In this document: piece after piece, positions 16,568 to 24,358 of the stretch
Position numbering within the stretch: position 1 is the first letter of the stretch
Layout: the number at the start of each line of letters is the position of its first letter
NCBI RefSeq assembly: GCF_015595025.1
Contig: NZ_JADNRL010000008.1
Coordinates: 17,777-81,776, forward strand
Length of the DNA stretch: 64,000 bases
Reading direction: 5' to 3'
From: Halomonas sp. KAO
GTDB taxonomy: Bacteria; Pseudomonadota; Gammaproteobacteria; Pseudomonadales; Halomonadaceae
Notes under the pieces: model-generated
Databases searched by the model: none
What the model saw: only the letters and a program-made list of their open reading frames with translations
Told to the model about the DNA's origin: nothing
Made by a program: the position numbers and the translations under genes

Positions 16568-17072
16568 GACTATCAAGCGTAAGAAGGCTGATATTTGGGA
16601 GTGCGTCAAGAGGGTTGACGCTTACCTTAATGCATCTAACTTTAAAACGGCGCTTATTTTCACCTTCACCTTTGCGCTTACTGCTTCCTTATATGGACGT
16701 TGGGAAAGTGTTCTTGGAGGTGGAGGGGAGATAGATATTGGTTTGGGGTTTTATTTCTTATTGACGGCTTTTTTTATAAGTGTGTTGGGTACTGGTCTTT
16801 GGGGTCTTTTAGCGGTTTATCCCCGGACTGGGAGGAGGGTTTCTGGCTCTATATACTACTTTCCAGGTATGCAGAGGGGGGAAGGAGCGCGCACGCTAGA
16901 TGAATTCTTGGAAATGCCGGAGGAGGACGAGCTCAGACTTATCTATGAGCAGTATGTTGACCTAAGTAGTTTGGCTAGTCGAAAGTTTAACTGTCATAAA
17001 AAATCTATAGGGTGTGCGATTTTTCAGCTCCTGTTTGGAGTGATGTTTTATGTGTACAGTTTCTTTTTTTAA
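16560..17072 (+). CDS. Three-helix membrane effector, Pycsar effector (PycTM)-like
   Basis: A 170-residue protein. ATG 16560 has GAGG nine bases upstream; an ATG at 16545 is the alternative. An N-terminal amphipathic helix is followed by TM1 (about 30-46), TM2 (about 62-87), a cytoplasmic stretch with SIYYFPGM and acidic helix EEDELRLIYEQYVDLSSLAS, a basic KFNCHKKS, and a C-terminal TM3 (about 150-170). This order (two helices, then a conserved aromatic-Pro strand, then a helix with Y..L, then a last helix) matches Pycsar transmembrane effectors (DUF5706-like), which damage the inner membrane when they sense cCMP or cUMP. It directly follows a cyclase gene, the standard Pycsar gene pair. The match is by pattern only. 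Confidence 0.65.
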   Translation: MDETIKRKKADIWECVKRVDAYLNASNFKTALIFTFTFALTASLYGRWESVLGGGGEIDIGLGFYFLLTAFFISVLGTGLWGLLAVYPRTGRRVSGSIYYFPGMQRGEGARTLDEFLEMPEEDELRLIYEQYVDLSSLASRKFNCHKKSIGCAIFQLLFGVMFYVYSFFF

Positions 17073-17104
17073 TTTTTGGTTCCTTATGAGGTAGCTATTT
17101 TGTA

Positions 17105-17131
17105 ATGGCTGCCAAGAGACTTGGCAGCCAT
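17105..17131. terminator. Perfect 12-bp inverted repeat between convergent genes
   Basis: ATGGCTGCCAAG and CTTGGCAGCCAT flank the three-base loop AGA. The hairpin sits between the end of the membrane-effector gene and the end of the MvaT-like gene, so it could end transcription from both sides. There is no strong T-tract on either side, so a purely rho-independent mechanism is not certain. Confidence 0.6.
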
Positions 17132-17154
17132 GCAGTAGTATGGTCAGCAGTGGT

Positions 17155-17526
17155 TTAATCTTCAGTCCTAACGAGCCACCCCTCCACTGCCTCAGCACCG
17201 TACTCATCCTTCCACGCCTTCAGCGTCTTCTGGTTGCCGCCGCGGGTCTTGACGACTTCGCCAGTATGCGGGTTCTCGTAGATCTTCAGCTTACGCCTGG
17301 CACGGCCAGTGGGCGTGGTGCTGGCAGCCTTGGTAGAAGCGGGCTTCGGATCTAGTAGCTTGATGACGTCGGCGGCTGACTTGTTGTATTCGTGCATCAG
17401 TTCTTCGAGGTGGTTCTTGAAATCCAGCTCGGTCTTCAGGCGGTCGTCATTCTTCAGCCTATCCAGCTCTTCCTGGAGCTGCTTCAGCTGCTGTTCCTTC
17501 TGCATGTAGGTATTAAGAATGGACAT
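17155..17526 (-). CDS. MvaT/H-NS-family xenogeneic silencer
   Basis: A 123-residue DNA-binding protein on the minus strand; the start codon at 17526 is preceded by GAGGAA. The N-terminal half is a coiled coil for oligomerisation (MQKEQQLKQLQEELDRLKND). The C-terminal domain contains YENPHTGEVVKTRGGNQKTL and LKAWKDEYG, the AT-hook-like loop region of the MvaT branch of H-NS proteins. Such proteins coat AT-rich foreign DNA and silence it. It lies between the AT-rich cyclase unit and the rest of the transfer genes and could silence the insert or the ICE itself. The frame is open further upstream, but that part has no support. Confidence 0.85.
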   Translation of the reverse strand: MSILNTYMQKEQQLKQLQEELDRLKNDDRLKTELDFKNHLEELMHEYNKSAADVIKLLDPKPASTKAASTTPTGRARRKLKIYENPHTGEVVKTRGGNQKTLKAWKDEYGAEAVEGWLVRTED

Positions 17527-17761
17527 GCGTTTCCTCACGGTGAGTGAATGTTTGTCCCTATTATGGGGGCAGTTACAGCAAGTCTCAATGTATCTCGAAA
17601 TATAAAGCTCATTGAATTGGGTCGTGGTGGGGGGAATTGATGGGCTTGCCCTTGATGGCAGCTGCAGAAAAAATCTCGCAAGCGAATTAACATTTCCTGC
17701 TGCCTGTTTCGATGTGTCCGGTAATGCTGTGTCAGTTCCTTGATCTTCTGGAGTGGCAAGC

Positions 17762-18196
17762 ATGGAGAGACACCACCCACGCCGCTGGCTAGTGGCTTTC
17801 GGGCTATCTGCCTGCCTGGCAGGTTCTGCACTCGCTGAGCCAGTTATCGAAGTTTTTACCACGGCAGGGCAGCCGGCCATCAATGTGCCGTCGGGCGTAG
17901 CAGTGTTGGAACTCGATGCTCCCGGTCGATTGGATGCCAGGTTATCGCGTGACCTTCCTGCTGATCCTGATATGGCTGAAGCCATTATGCGCGAACGCAT
18001 GGCGACTCCCGAGTGGCAGGAGGCCGCCGACCGCTATGCCGATAGCTACCTCGGGCTGGCCAGGGCCTGGCAGTTGGGTGTCGAGAAAGTCCCCGCGGTA
18101 GTGGTCGATGGCCGCTATGTGATCTACGGCGAGCTGGATGTGGCCGCGGCGATGAATGAGGCCGACCGTCTCCTTGACCAGGAGGGGCGCCGATGA
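17762..18196 (+). CDS. TIGR03757-family ICE protein
   Basis: A 144-residue periplasmic protein. ATG 17762 has GGAG eight bases upstream; a signal peptide ends near SALAEP. The core reads VIEVFTTAGQP and later VEKVPAVVVDGRYVIYG, a thioredoxin-like fold with a VPAVVV cis-Pro element but without a CxxC. This is the pattern of TIGR03757, which starts the second block of the transfer module. About 230 bases upstream (17527-17761) separate it from the divergent silencer gene and presumably hold both promoters. Its ATGA overlap with the next gene shows coupling. Confidence 0.82.
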   Translation: MERHHPRRWLVAFGLSACLAGSALAEPVIEVFTTAGQPAINVPSGVAVLELDAPGRLDARLSRDLPADPDMAEAIMRERMATPEWQEAADRYADSYLGLARAWQLGVEKVPAVVVDGRYVIYGELDVAAAMNEADRLLDQEGRR

Positions 18197-19143
18197 TCCC
18201 CTTCAAGACTCTGGTGGCCATGCTGGGCGGTGCGCTGCTGAGTCTGGGGGTGGCGGAGAAGCCCGCTCATGCCCTGACCACGCCGCAGATCGTCGCCTCA
18301 TCACTCTCACCCCAGTGCCTGGACTATCAGGTCATCGGCATCTGCGTCTGGCTCCATTGCTCCTGGTCGGGGTGCTCGATCCGCACCTCGGTGCAGGTGC
18401 GTCACTATATTCCCGAGCTGGTGGTCTCCAGTTATGAGAACACCGGCGACAACCCCTGGTGGGAGATAGCGACGTTGTCGCCGCCTCTGGGCGAGGCGCT
18501 GGCCGGTGGGCAGAGCACCTCCGATGCCAACTGGGCCCATCATGAGCACCTGCGCTTCAAGAACGTCGACGCTATCGGCCACCCAGCCGGTAGTGCTTTT
18601 AGCAACTTCGCCGATGCCTTCGGCATGACCTGCGCTGGGGCAGCGACACCTTTCCAGCCCTACCACCTTTCGACCCTGGATGCCCTGGCGTGGCGCAGCG
18701 GTATTCCCGAGTCGTTCTACCCCGAGGCGCTGACGCCTGGCATGCGTGAGCTAGGCCAGTCGGGTGATCTGTGGGGCAACATCTACCCGCGCAGCGGCTT
18801 CCTGACCCAGGTGCATGACTACAAGACCGCGGCGACCACTGCCCAGCGCTCTGCCGATATCGTTACCCGTACGGGGCAACCTCATGTCTACACCCCGCTG
18901 GTTGCCTCCAGCCGTGATGGCTACTGGCCGCCCGGGCCAGTAAAGGAGGGCGATGCCTCGACCCATCGCTGGCAGCGCCTGACGCCCAATATGAGCAAAT
19001 CCTGCCGGGTATGGCCGGATCGCGGCATCACTGACCCGTATGCCGAGCGCCTCGATGCGGACGGTGACTACGCCTGGTCGCTGTGGCGCCCCTTTCGCTG
19101 CTGCCGGCGCCGTGGCCAGAAACTGCTCTACGCCGCCCCCTGA
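18193..19143 (+). CDS. TIGR03756-family ICE protein, TraU-like
   Basis: A 316-residue exported, Cys-containing protein with a signal peptide (about 1-28). CLDYQVIGICVWLHCSWSGC and VRHYIPELVVSSYENTGDNP match TIGR03756, related to TraU of F-type systems, which helps DNA transfer rather than pilus synthesis. Several cysteines suggest disulfides in the periplasm, for which the thioredoxin-like neighbours might serve. The C-terminal PFRCCRRRGQK is basic. It lies in the conserved order 03757-03756-03755. Confidence 0.85.
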   Translation: MIPFKTLVAMLGGALLSLGVAEKPAHALTTPQIVASSLSPQCLDYQVIGICVWLHCSWSGCSIRTSVQVRHYIPELVVSSYENTGDNPWWEIATLSPPLGEALAGGQSTSDANWAHHEHLRFKNVDAIGHPAGSAFSNFADAFGMTCAGAATPFQPYHLSTLDALAWRSGIPESFYPEALTPGMRELGQSGDLWGNIYPRSGFLTQVHDYKTAATTAQRSADIVTRTGQPHVYTPLVASSRDGYWPPGPVKEGDASTHRWQRLTPNMSKSCRVWPDRGITDPYAERLDADGDYAWSLWRPFRCCRRRGQKLLYAAP

Positions 19144-19155
19144 AGGAGAGATGAT

Positions 19156-20655
19156 ATGAAAGGATCTCGTACGCGACGCTTCCCCCTCACGCCGCTGGTC
19201 GGTGCCCTGGTGGTGGGGCTGCTCTCTACCCAGGCTCAGGCGCAGTCGGCGGACGCTCTCTATTACCAGATTGGGGGTGCCTCGCCCTTCAGCGTCTCCG
19301 CCGGTCGGGGCTATAACCCCAACAGCCGCGGGCTTGGCATCAGCTGGAACATGAATGCCAGCTGCGGCAACTTCGATATCGGTGCCACGGTCTCCAATCA
19401 GCTCAACGGCCTTACCAATGGCTTTCAGAACCTGATGGGCACGGTCGTCCAGAATGCCCAGGGCGCAGTGGCTTCGCTGCCCGCGATGATCATTCAGAGG
19501 GCCAACCCGGGACTCTATGATCTCTTGAGCAACGGCGTGCTGCAGGGGCGGGTCGACTTCGATCGCGCCTCGATGTCGTGCCGCCAGATGTCCGAAAAAA
19601 TGGCCGATATGGTCTCCGGTCAGGGGTGGCAGCAGATGGCAGCAGCCGAAAGCTGGCAGAGTGCGGCTCAGTCCAACGCCGATGTCGTTGCGGCCCAGGA
19701 GCAGGTCGACCAGTCGGGTGGTAATCAGGGCGTGACCTGGGTGGGTGGCCAGCGTCGCGGCGGCAGTGGTCAGGCGCCAATCCGCGTGGTCGAAGACACC
19801 GCACGCGCCGGCTATAACCTCCTGCATGGCCGAAGCGATACCACCAGCACGGCCACCATCGCCGGTGGCGGTGGTGGCTGGGGATCAGTGGCCACCAATG
19901 AGGGAACTTGGATCGGTGGCGGTGGATTATCCGGCTCCTCCGCTGGGGGCGGCACTGGCGGCTCCGGTAGCCCGGGGTCAGGCAGTGGAACTGTGACAGG
20001 GACAGGAACCTGCCTGGGCGGCATGTGCACGGTCTGGCAGAGCACGGAGGAAGCCGCCGAGTGGACCCAGACGGTGATCGGCGAGCAGTCGATTCGTACC
20101 TGCGACGGCTGCGAGCGCAGCGAGACCCAGGCCGGCAGCGGCCTGGTGCGCGAGTTGGAGCGCGAGCAGCAGAAGGTCTACGGCAAGCTGCTGAGGCTTA
20201 TCGATGGCAGCGACCCTATGACGCCGGAGAACCTGCGCGAGATCTCCGCCGGAGATGGACTGACCGTTTCCCGAGGCGTCGTCGAATCGCTGCGCAGCGA
20301 TCCCGAGGCATCGTTGCTGGCTCATCGCCTGAGTGGCGAGATGGCCCTGGCCAGGACCCTGACCAAGGCGTTATGGGCGCGTCGGCTGCTGCTGGCGGGT
20401 AGCAGCGACCCGGGCATCGCCGACAACGAGCAGGGTATGTCGGCACTGGATCGCAAGTTGGTGGCCCTGGATCGGGATATCGAGTCCCTGCGCTCCGAGA
20501 TGGAGGTTCGCCAGGCCTTGGGTAACAGTGCCGCCGGCATCGCCCTTGAGCGGGCCTCTCGGCGAAGCCAGGGAGCCTCTCAGGGCGAGACCTTCCGGCC
20601 GGATGCGGCTCTGGATGGTCGTGGCCGCCCCGCAGACGAGGAGGGTGGCGACTGA
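19156..20655 (+). CDS. TIGR03755-family ICE protein, TraH-like
   Basis: A 499-residue exported protein with start ATG 19156 and signal peptide to about residue 27. Early motifs DALYYQIGGASPFS and NMNASCGNFDIGATVSNQLN identify TIGR03755, comparable with TraH-type periplasmic pilus assembly factors. Residues about 230-285 are an extreme Gly/Ser-rich linker. A CxxC-like set (CDGCERSE, about residue 316) follows, then a helical C-terminal part. The linker GC and repeat content are unlike the rest of the gene but do not break the frame. Confidence 0.83.
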   Translation: MKGSRTRRFPLTPLVGALVVGLLSTQAQAQSADALYYQIGGASPFSVSAGRGYNPNSRGLGISWNMNASCGNFDIGATVSNQLNGLTNGFQNLMGTVVQNAQGAVASLPAMIIQRANPGLYDLLSNGVLQGRVDFDRASMSCRQMSEKMADMVSGQGWQQMAAAESWQSAAQSNADVVAAQEQVDQSGGNQGVTWVGGQRRGGSGQAPIRVVEDTARAGYNLLHGRSDTTSTATIAGGGGGWGSVATNEGTWIGGGGLSGSSAGGGTGGSGSPGSGSGTVTGTGTCLGGMCTVWQSTEEAAEWTQTVIGEQSIRTCDGCERSETQAGSGLVRELEREQQKVYGKLLRLIDGSDPMTPENLREISAGDGLTVSRGVVESLRSDPEASLLAHRLSGEMALARTLTKALWARRLLLAGSSDPGIADNEQGMSALDRKLVALDRDIESLRSEMEVRQALGNSAAGIALERASRRSQGASQGETFRPDAALDGRGRPADEEGGD

Positions 20656-21035
20656 TGGCACGACGCTCTCTCTTCTGGATAAGCCCACGGCGCTGGCCGT
20701 CATTGCTGGTGGCCATCGCAGTGCTGGTCGTCATGTTCCTGCTGAGCGGTGCCATTCTGGCCGTGAGCGTAAGGCTGCTGGGTGGGCTCGAGGCCTACCA
20801 TAGTGCTTGGCAGACCGCCTGGCCGTGGTTGCTGGTCTGGCGGCTGAGTCTCTACGCCACGCTGATTCTGGTCTGGTGGTACAAGGTGCGCCCCCGGGCG
20901 GTGGCTCGGCTGCGGAGAGATCATGACAACGGCCGGCAGGCGCTGGCCAAGCTTAGGCGCCTCGAACTGATGGCCCTGGGCATCCTCGGCCTTCTCGAGA
21001 CCACCAACCTGATCAACCGGCTGGGAGGTGTCTGA
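20655..21035 (+). CDS. ICE inner-membrane protein, 126 aa
   Basis: ATG 20655 overlaps the previous stop (TGATG), and its own stop overlaps the traG start. Membrane segments lie at about residues 15-40 and 55-75, and a weaker one near 100-120. The basic loop VRPRAVARLRRDHDNGRQAL between them faces the cytoplasm. A protein of this size and topology normally sits between TIGR03755 and TraG in this ICE class. I cannot assign a biochemical role. Confidence 0.7.
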   Translation: MARRSLFWISPRRWPSLLVAIAVLVVMFLLSGAILAVSVRLLGGLEAYHSAWQTAWPWLLVWRLSLYATLILVWWYKVRPRAVARLRRDHDNGRQALAKLRRLELMALGILGLLETTNLINRLGGV

Positions 21036-22582
21036 TGGGAGGCCTGCTTACCGCTCCGCTGGTAGTGTTCGATTACTTCGCCAATGCCATGACGTTGCTG
21101 GGCTGGATCATCAACAACGCCATCTGGAACGTCATGGTGAGCACCGGAATCGCCGCGGTACCGTTCATCACCCTGATACTCTCCGAGTGGTTCAAGGCCC
21201 GGCAGGAGGGCGATGAAGCGGGGACCAAGGGCATCCTGACAGTTAACCGTATCGAGACCCGACTCTATGCCATGCTCCTGGCCTACGTCTTCACCTGCCT
21301 GCCGTTGCTGCAGGTCCAGCTGGCTACTGCCGATATCGATGAGAGCCGATCACTGGAGTGCGGCATCCGCCAGTTCGCCTCCGGTGGCTGGTCCGAGGGG
21401 GCATTCGGGGCCACCGAGAGCGCCATCGGTGGCCAACAGGCCAGGATGCCGCTGTGGTGGGCGGGGGTGCATGCGGTATCCCATGGGGTCACAGCGGCAG
21501 CGATCCACGCCATTCCCTGCGCGACGGACTTCGAATCCATTCGCATGGAGCTGGATCTGCACAGCATCGAAGACCCAGGGCTGCAACAGGAGGTAGGCGA
21601 GTTCCAGCGCCAGTGCTTCGGCCCGGCACGCAATCGGCTGCTGCAGGAGGGCGGGAGCATCGAGGCGACTCGCGCCATGGATGTGGACTGGATCGGTTCG
21701 ACCTACTTCCAGGCCACACCCGGTTACTACGACAGCTTCTTCGCGGGACGGCCCATTGCCGGCTTCCCCTATGATGCTGGCCGAGACGTTTCCCGGCCCA
21801 ACACCGGCCCCGGCCTGCCCGGCTATCCCTCCTGTCAGGAGTGGTGGTCAGCCGAAAGCGTTGGCTTGAGGGCCCGGCTGCATGATGAGGTGAGCACGGG
21901 GTTCTGGGATGACTTCCGTAGCGTCTTCACCGACAGCGACGCCGAGGACTATGTGATCCGGCGCCTGGTCAGCCCCCGCTCGGGGGCGGCCAGTGGCAAC
22001 TTAGACCAGGCAGTGGTGGGCTTCCGCGGGCTGGATGGTGGCAGCAGCTTCTGGGATGCCACCGTTACCGCCGGCTCCGCCATCGGCGGCACCCTGTCGG
22101 TCCTGCCCTTCCAGGCCGGCATGGACATGCTCAAGCAGGCGTTGCCCATGGTGCAGGGCATCCTGGTGATGGCGATCATCATCTGTTTGCCGTTCGTGAT
22201 GGTTATCTCCAGCTACAGCTTCAAGGTTGCCGGCATGGCCACCTTCGGGCTCTTCGCCATGTGGTTTTTGACCTTCTGGTGGGAGCTTGCTCGCTGGATC
22301 AATTCGAACCTGGTGGACCTGCTCTACCGCAGCGACGCCGCTAAGCTCAGCTGGCTTTCTGCCGCCAACAACCTCTACGACCGCATGGTGCTGCAGTTTG
22401 TGGAGGGGATGATGTTTCTGGTGCTGCCGACGCTGTGGGTGGCGGTGCTGGGGTGGTCAGGGATGAAAGTTGGTGACTCCTTGGGGCGGAGCGTGACCCA
22501 GTCCACATCTCCATCTCAAAGTGCCGGGCAGAAGGGTGGCAGCCAAACCCAAGCGAGCGGCTCTGGTGGGAAACTGGGGTAG
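21035..22582 (+). CDS. traG: TraG-like conjugal transfer membrane protein (TraG N-terminal domain)
   Basis: A 515-residue polytopic inner-membrane protein: hydrophobic segments near 10-55, 85-105 and a cluster at 355-480. The start MGGLLTAPLVVFDYFANAM and the block TKGILTVNRIETRLYAMLLA fit the TraG-N family of F-like and G-type systems, involved in mating-pair stabilisation and pilus assembly. It ends with a Gln/Ser/Gly-rich tail. It is the last gene of the transfer module here; 18 bases later the convergent toxin-antitoxin pair begins. Confidence 0.85.
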   Translation: MGGLLTAPLVVFDYFANAMTLLGWIINNAIWNVMVSTGIAAVPFITLILSEWFKARQEGDEAGTKGILTVNRIETRLYAMLLAYVFTCLPLLQVQLATADIDESRSLECGIRQFASGGWSEGAFGATESAIGGQQARMPLWWAGVHAVSHGVTAAAIHAIPCATDFESIRMELDLHSIEDPGLQQEVGEFQRQCFGPARNRLLQEGGSIEATRAMDVDWIGSTYFQATPGYYDSFFAGRPIAGFPYDAGRDVSRPNTGPGLPGYPSCQEWWSAESVGLRARLHDEVSTGFWDDFRSVFTDSDAEDYVIRRLVSPRSGAASGNLDQAVVGFRGLDGGSSFWDATVTAGSAIGGTLSVLPFQAGMDMLKQALPMVQGILVMAIIICLPFVMVISSYSFKVAGMATFGLFAMWFLTFWWELARWINSNLVDLLYRSDAAKLSWLSAANNLYDRMVLQFVEGMMFLVLPTLWVAVLGWSGMKVGDSLGRSVTQSTSPSQSAGQKGGSQTQASGSGGKLG

Positions 22583-22599
22583 GAATGGTCGGGGCTTTA

Positions 22600-23019
22600 C
22601 TAAGGTTTTGGCAGCTTGCGGCCTTTGAGCTTGCCGGACATCCCCCAGGGGAGCTCGTAGAGCATGGGGCCGTTCGTCTGGGTGACTTCCTTGGAAATAG
22701 TCGGCCACCATCGGATCAACTGGATAGCCGTATCCCACACCTTGCGCCGGCTCCAGTCCTTCCCCAGGTTGATGATGGTCAGTCCGGCGTTCTCAAAAGC
22801 CAGCCGCTCTGGGTCGCCTTTCTTGAACCGATCCTTTGAGAGAATCACCCAGTTGCCTTCCTGCTGAAGGCGCTCCAGCCACTCCTGATCAGGAACACCA
22901 GGACGGGCATTGAACTCGCGGGCATGAACAACGCTGTGCTTTTCAGTGCGCAGCTGAGCGAGGTGATGAAGGGCGTTGGCGATGCGGTGGCTTAGGTTTT
23001 CGTCAATGAAGAAGTGCAC
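22600..23019 (-). CDS. PIN-like (DUF5615-type) toxin
   Basis: A 139-residue protein on the minus strand, starting with GTG at 23019 and with AAGGA upstream. It opens with MHFFIDENLSHRIANAL, carrying the DEN acidic pair of DUF5615/PIN-like nucleases, and has VILSKDRFKKGDPER, where the D is a further metal ligand. Such proteins are predicted RNases paired with DUF433 antitoxins. Here the paired gene is directly upstream and overlaps by 17 bases, as expected. The C-terminus is longer than the usual core (ending in a basic tail). It is convergent with traG. Confidence 0.72.
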   Translation of the reverse strand: MHFFIDENLSHRIANALHHLAQLRTEKHSVVHAREFNARPGVPDQEWLERLQQEGNWVILSKDRFKKGDPERLAFENAGLTIINLGKDWSRRKVWDTAIQLIRWWPTISKEVTQTNGPMLYELPWGMSGKLKGRKLPKP

Positions 23020-23683
23020 CTGCCGCTATCCTTTTTTCAAAGTTAACGGCGCGATTCACCTCATCCAGTGAGATCTCGAAGTTCCTTGCCACGGCCTCGG
23101 CATCGCCATCTTCCGCCTGGAAGGCGCTGTAGATGGCATGGGTCGACATGTGGCAAGGGAGGACGATCGGCTTGCCGAAGGCGAGCTTCGGGTCGATCAC
23201 GATGCTAGGGTCTTGGGGGTCGGGATGCCAGCGGATAGGATTCTCGCTGGCATCGAATTCGATACCTTTCAGCAGAGAGGGGAAAATGACGTCGGGGAAG
23301 ACGGCCTGGCGTTTGCCGAGGTCGGTCAGGGCTTCTATACCGTTCTCCTCAAGGTGCCGCAGGAATACCGCCTTGCCATCGGTGAGAAGCCGAGGATGGG
23401 TCAGCGGATAATCGCGTTCGAGGTAGTCACGTAGGCTAGCGAGCGCTTCGCGAATCGCGGACATGGTGACGTACTCGCGGAACTGCGCCACCGCTCGGAC
23501 TTCCAGAAGGTCCCGGAAGCTGAGGGTGTCCTCGGCACCCAGGGCTTCGGGCTCAGGGTGCCAGAGCGGGCCGAGGGGTGAGGTATCGCGCAGCAGCCAG
23601 CGGCGGATCTTGTCTGCTTCGACTCCGATGAGCCTCTCTGCCTGCTTGGGGCTGTACAGCCCAATACCAACGAGTGCCGTCAT
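23003..23683 (-). CDS. DUF433-containing antitoxin
   Basis: A 226-residue protein whose ATG (23683) follows GGGAGGG. The N-terminal YSPKQAERLIGVEADKIRRW looks like a MerR-like DNA-binding helix pair; the middle region is unknown. The C-terminal PSIVIDPKLAFGKPIVLPCH and STHAIYSAFQAEDGDAEAVA, ending ISLDEVNRAVNFE, are the DUF433 pattern. DUF433 proteins pair with PIN-like toxins and often repress their own operon. The long N-terminal part is larger than minimal DUF433 antitoxins. Confidence 0.75.
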   Translation of the reverse strand: MTALVGIGLYSPKQAERLIGVEADKIRRWLLRDTSPLGPLWHPEPEALGAEDTLSFRDLLEVRAVAQFREYVTMSAIREALASLRDYLERDYPLTHPRLLTDGKAVFLRHLEENGIEALTDLGKRQAVFPDVIFPSLLKGIEFDASENPIRWHPDPQDPSIVIDPKLAFGKPIVLPCHMSTHAIYSAFQAEDGDAEAVARNFEISLDEVNRAVNFEKRIAAGALLH

Positions 23684-24358
23684 GGCTCCCTCCCCGAGTT
23701 CCTCTCGCCCTGTGACCGGTGCATCGCCGGTTCGTTCTACTGTCTTATGCTGTCTTCAAGTGTGGTGGACTATAGGCCCACTGCATAGGCAGATCAACTT
23801 TGGAGATCAGCTATTTTGGCCGCAGTTTCTTGATTAAGCCTTGCGTTTCATGAGGTTGCCGCCTCCTTTCATCCCATCACAACGTAAAGCCGCAGCGAGG
23901 TAGTATGGCGGTGTCGGCCAGATCTTGGGTGATCTCGGTAATCAGCCAGGAAGTGGTGTTGATTTCGGGCTTCCAGCCGGAGAGGGGGCGGGGACCACTT
24001 CAGTTGGGCATGGGGCCGCCGGGCTCGACGCGATTGCGCAGGTCGAGCTGATGGCCGCATGCGATGCGCGTCACGCGGCCGGCCGCAGTGGCATTGGGGC
24101 CGGCCTCCATTTTTAGGGAGCATGCGGTGGGGCGCTTGGCGAACATGGCGCGCTGGCGGATGCTCGGGCCTGGTCGCTAAGGGCGGTTTGGGGCAGGGTA
24201 GGGAGGTGTTACCGTCGGAATTTTGCAGGGCCTTAATGCGCTCCAACTGACTGATACGCAGGTCGTGGGCCTCCAGGCGGGCGAGATGGCGGCGCTCGGT
24301 GGGGCTGTGCTTCTCAATCAGCGGCTCGAACCATCGCTCCCGGGCCTCCAGCGGTCAC
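23684..24358. other. Decayed intergenic region with phage-like remnants
   Basis: No intact gene is seen in these 675 bases. On the minus strand, roughly 24210-24360 reads as Glu/Arg-rich coding-like sequence (RWFEPLIEKHSPTERRHLAR) without a proper start. Further along, frames shift repeatedly until the phage tail relic at 23877-23992. On the plus strand only short frames with poor codon use appear. I read this as the eroded remains of an older insertion. Confidence 0.5.
23877..23992 (-). pseudogene. Relic of a P2-like tail protein gpD (late control D) C-terminus
   Basis: Read on the minus strand, this stretch gives LSGWKPEINTTSWLITEITQ, resembling the conserved C-terminal end of P2-type gpD proteins (sequence such as SGWKPEI..T.W.ITEVTH.L..GGF). 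The remaining residues to the stop at 23877 diverge. The upstream frame is broken by a stop. It is a tiny relic, recognised only by pattern. Confidence 0.35.

Noticed and set aside
14651..17072. CBASS system or CRISPR-derived polymerase (mCpol/Panoptes)
   Set aside because: The enzyme lacks the GS...D.D pattern of CD-NTases, and its D39/D81 spacing fits a class III cyclase palm better; no CRISPR-associated gene or repeat is present.
17527..18000. Longer N-terminal extension of the MvaT-like protein to 281 residues
   Set aside because: The upstream frame runs across the promoter and the opposite-strand TIGR03757 gene, has no family match, and the ATG at 17526 has a good ribosome site and the normal MvaT start.
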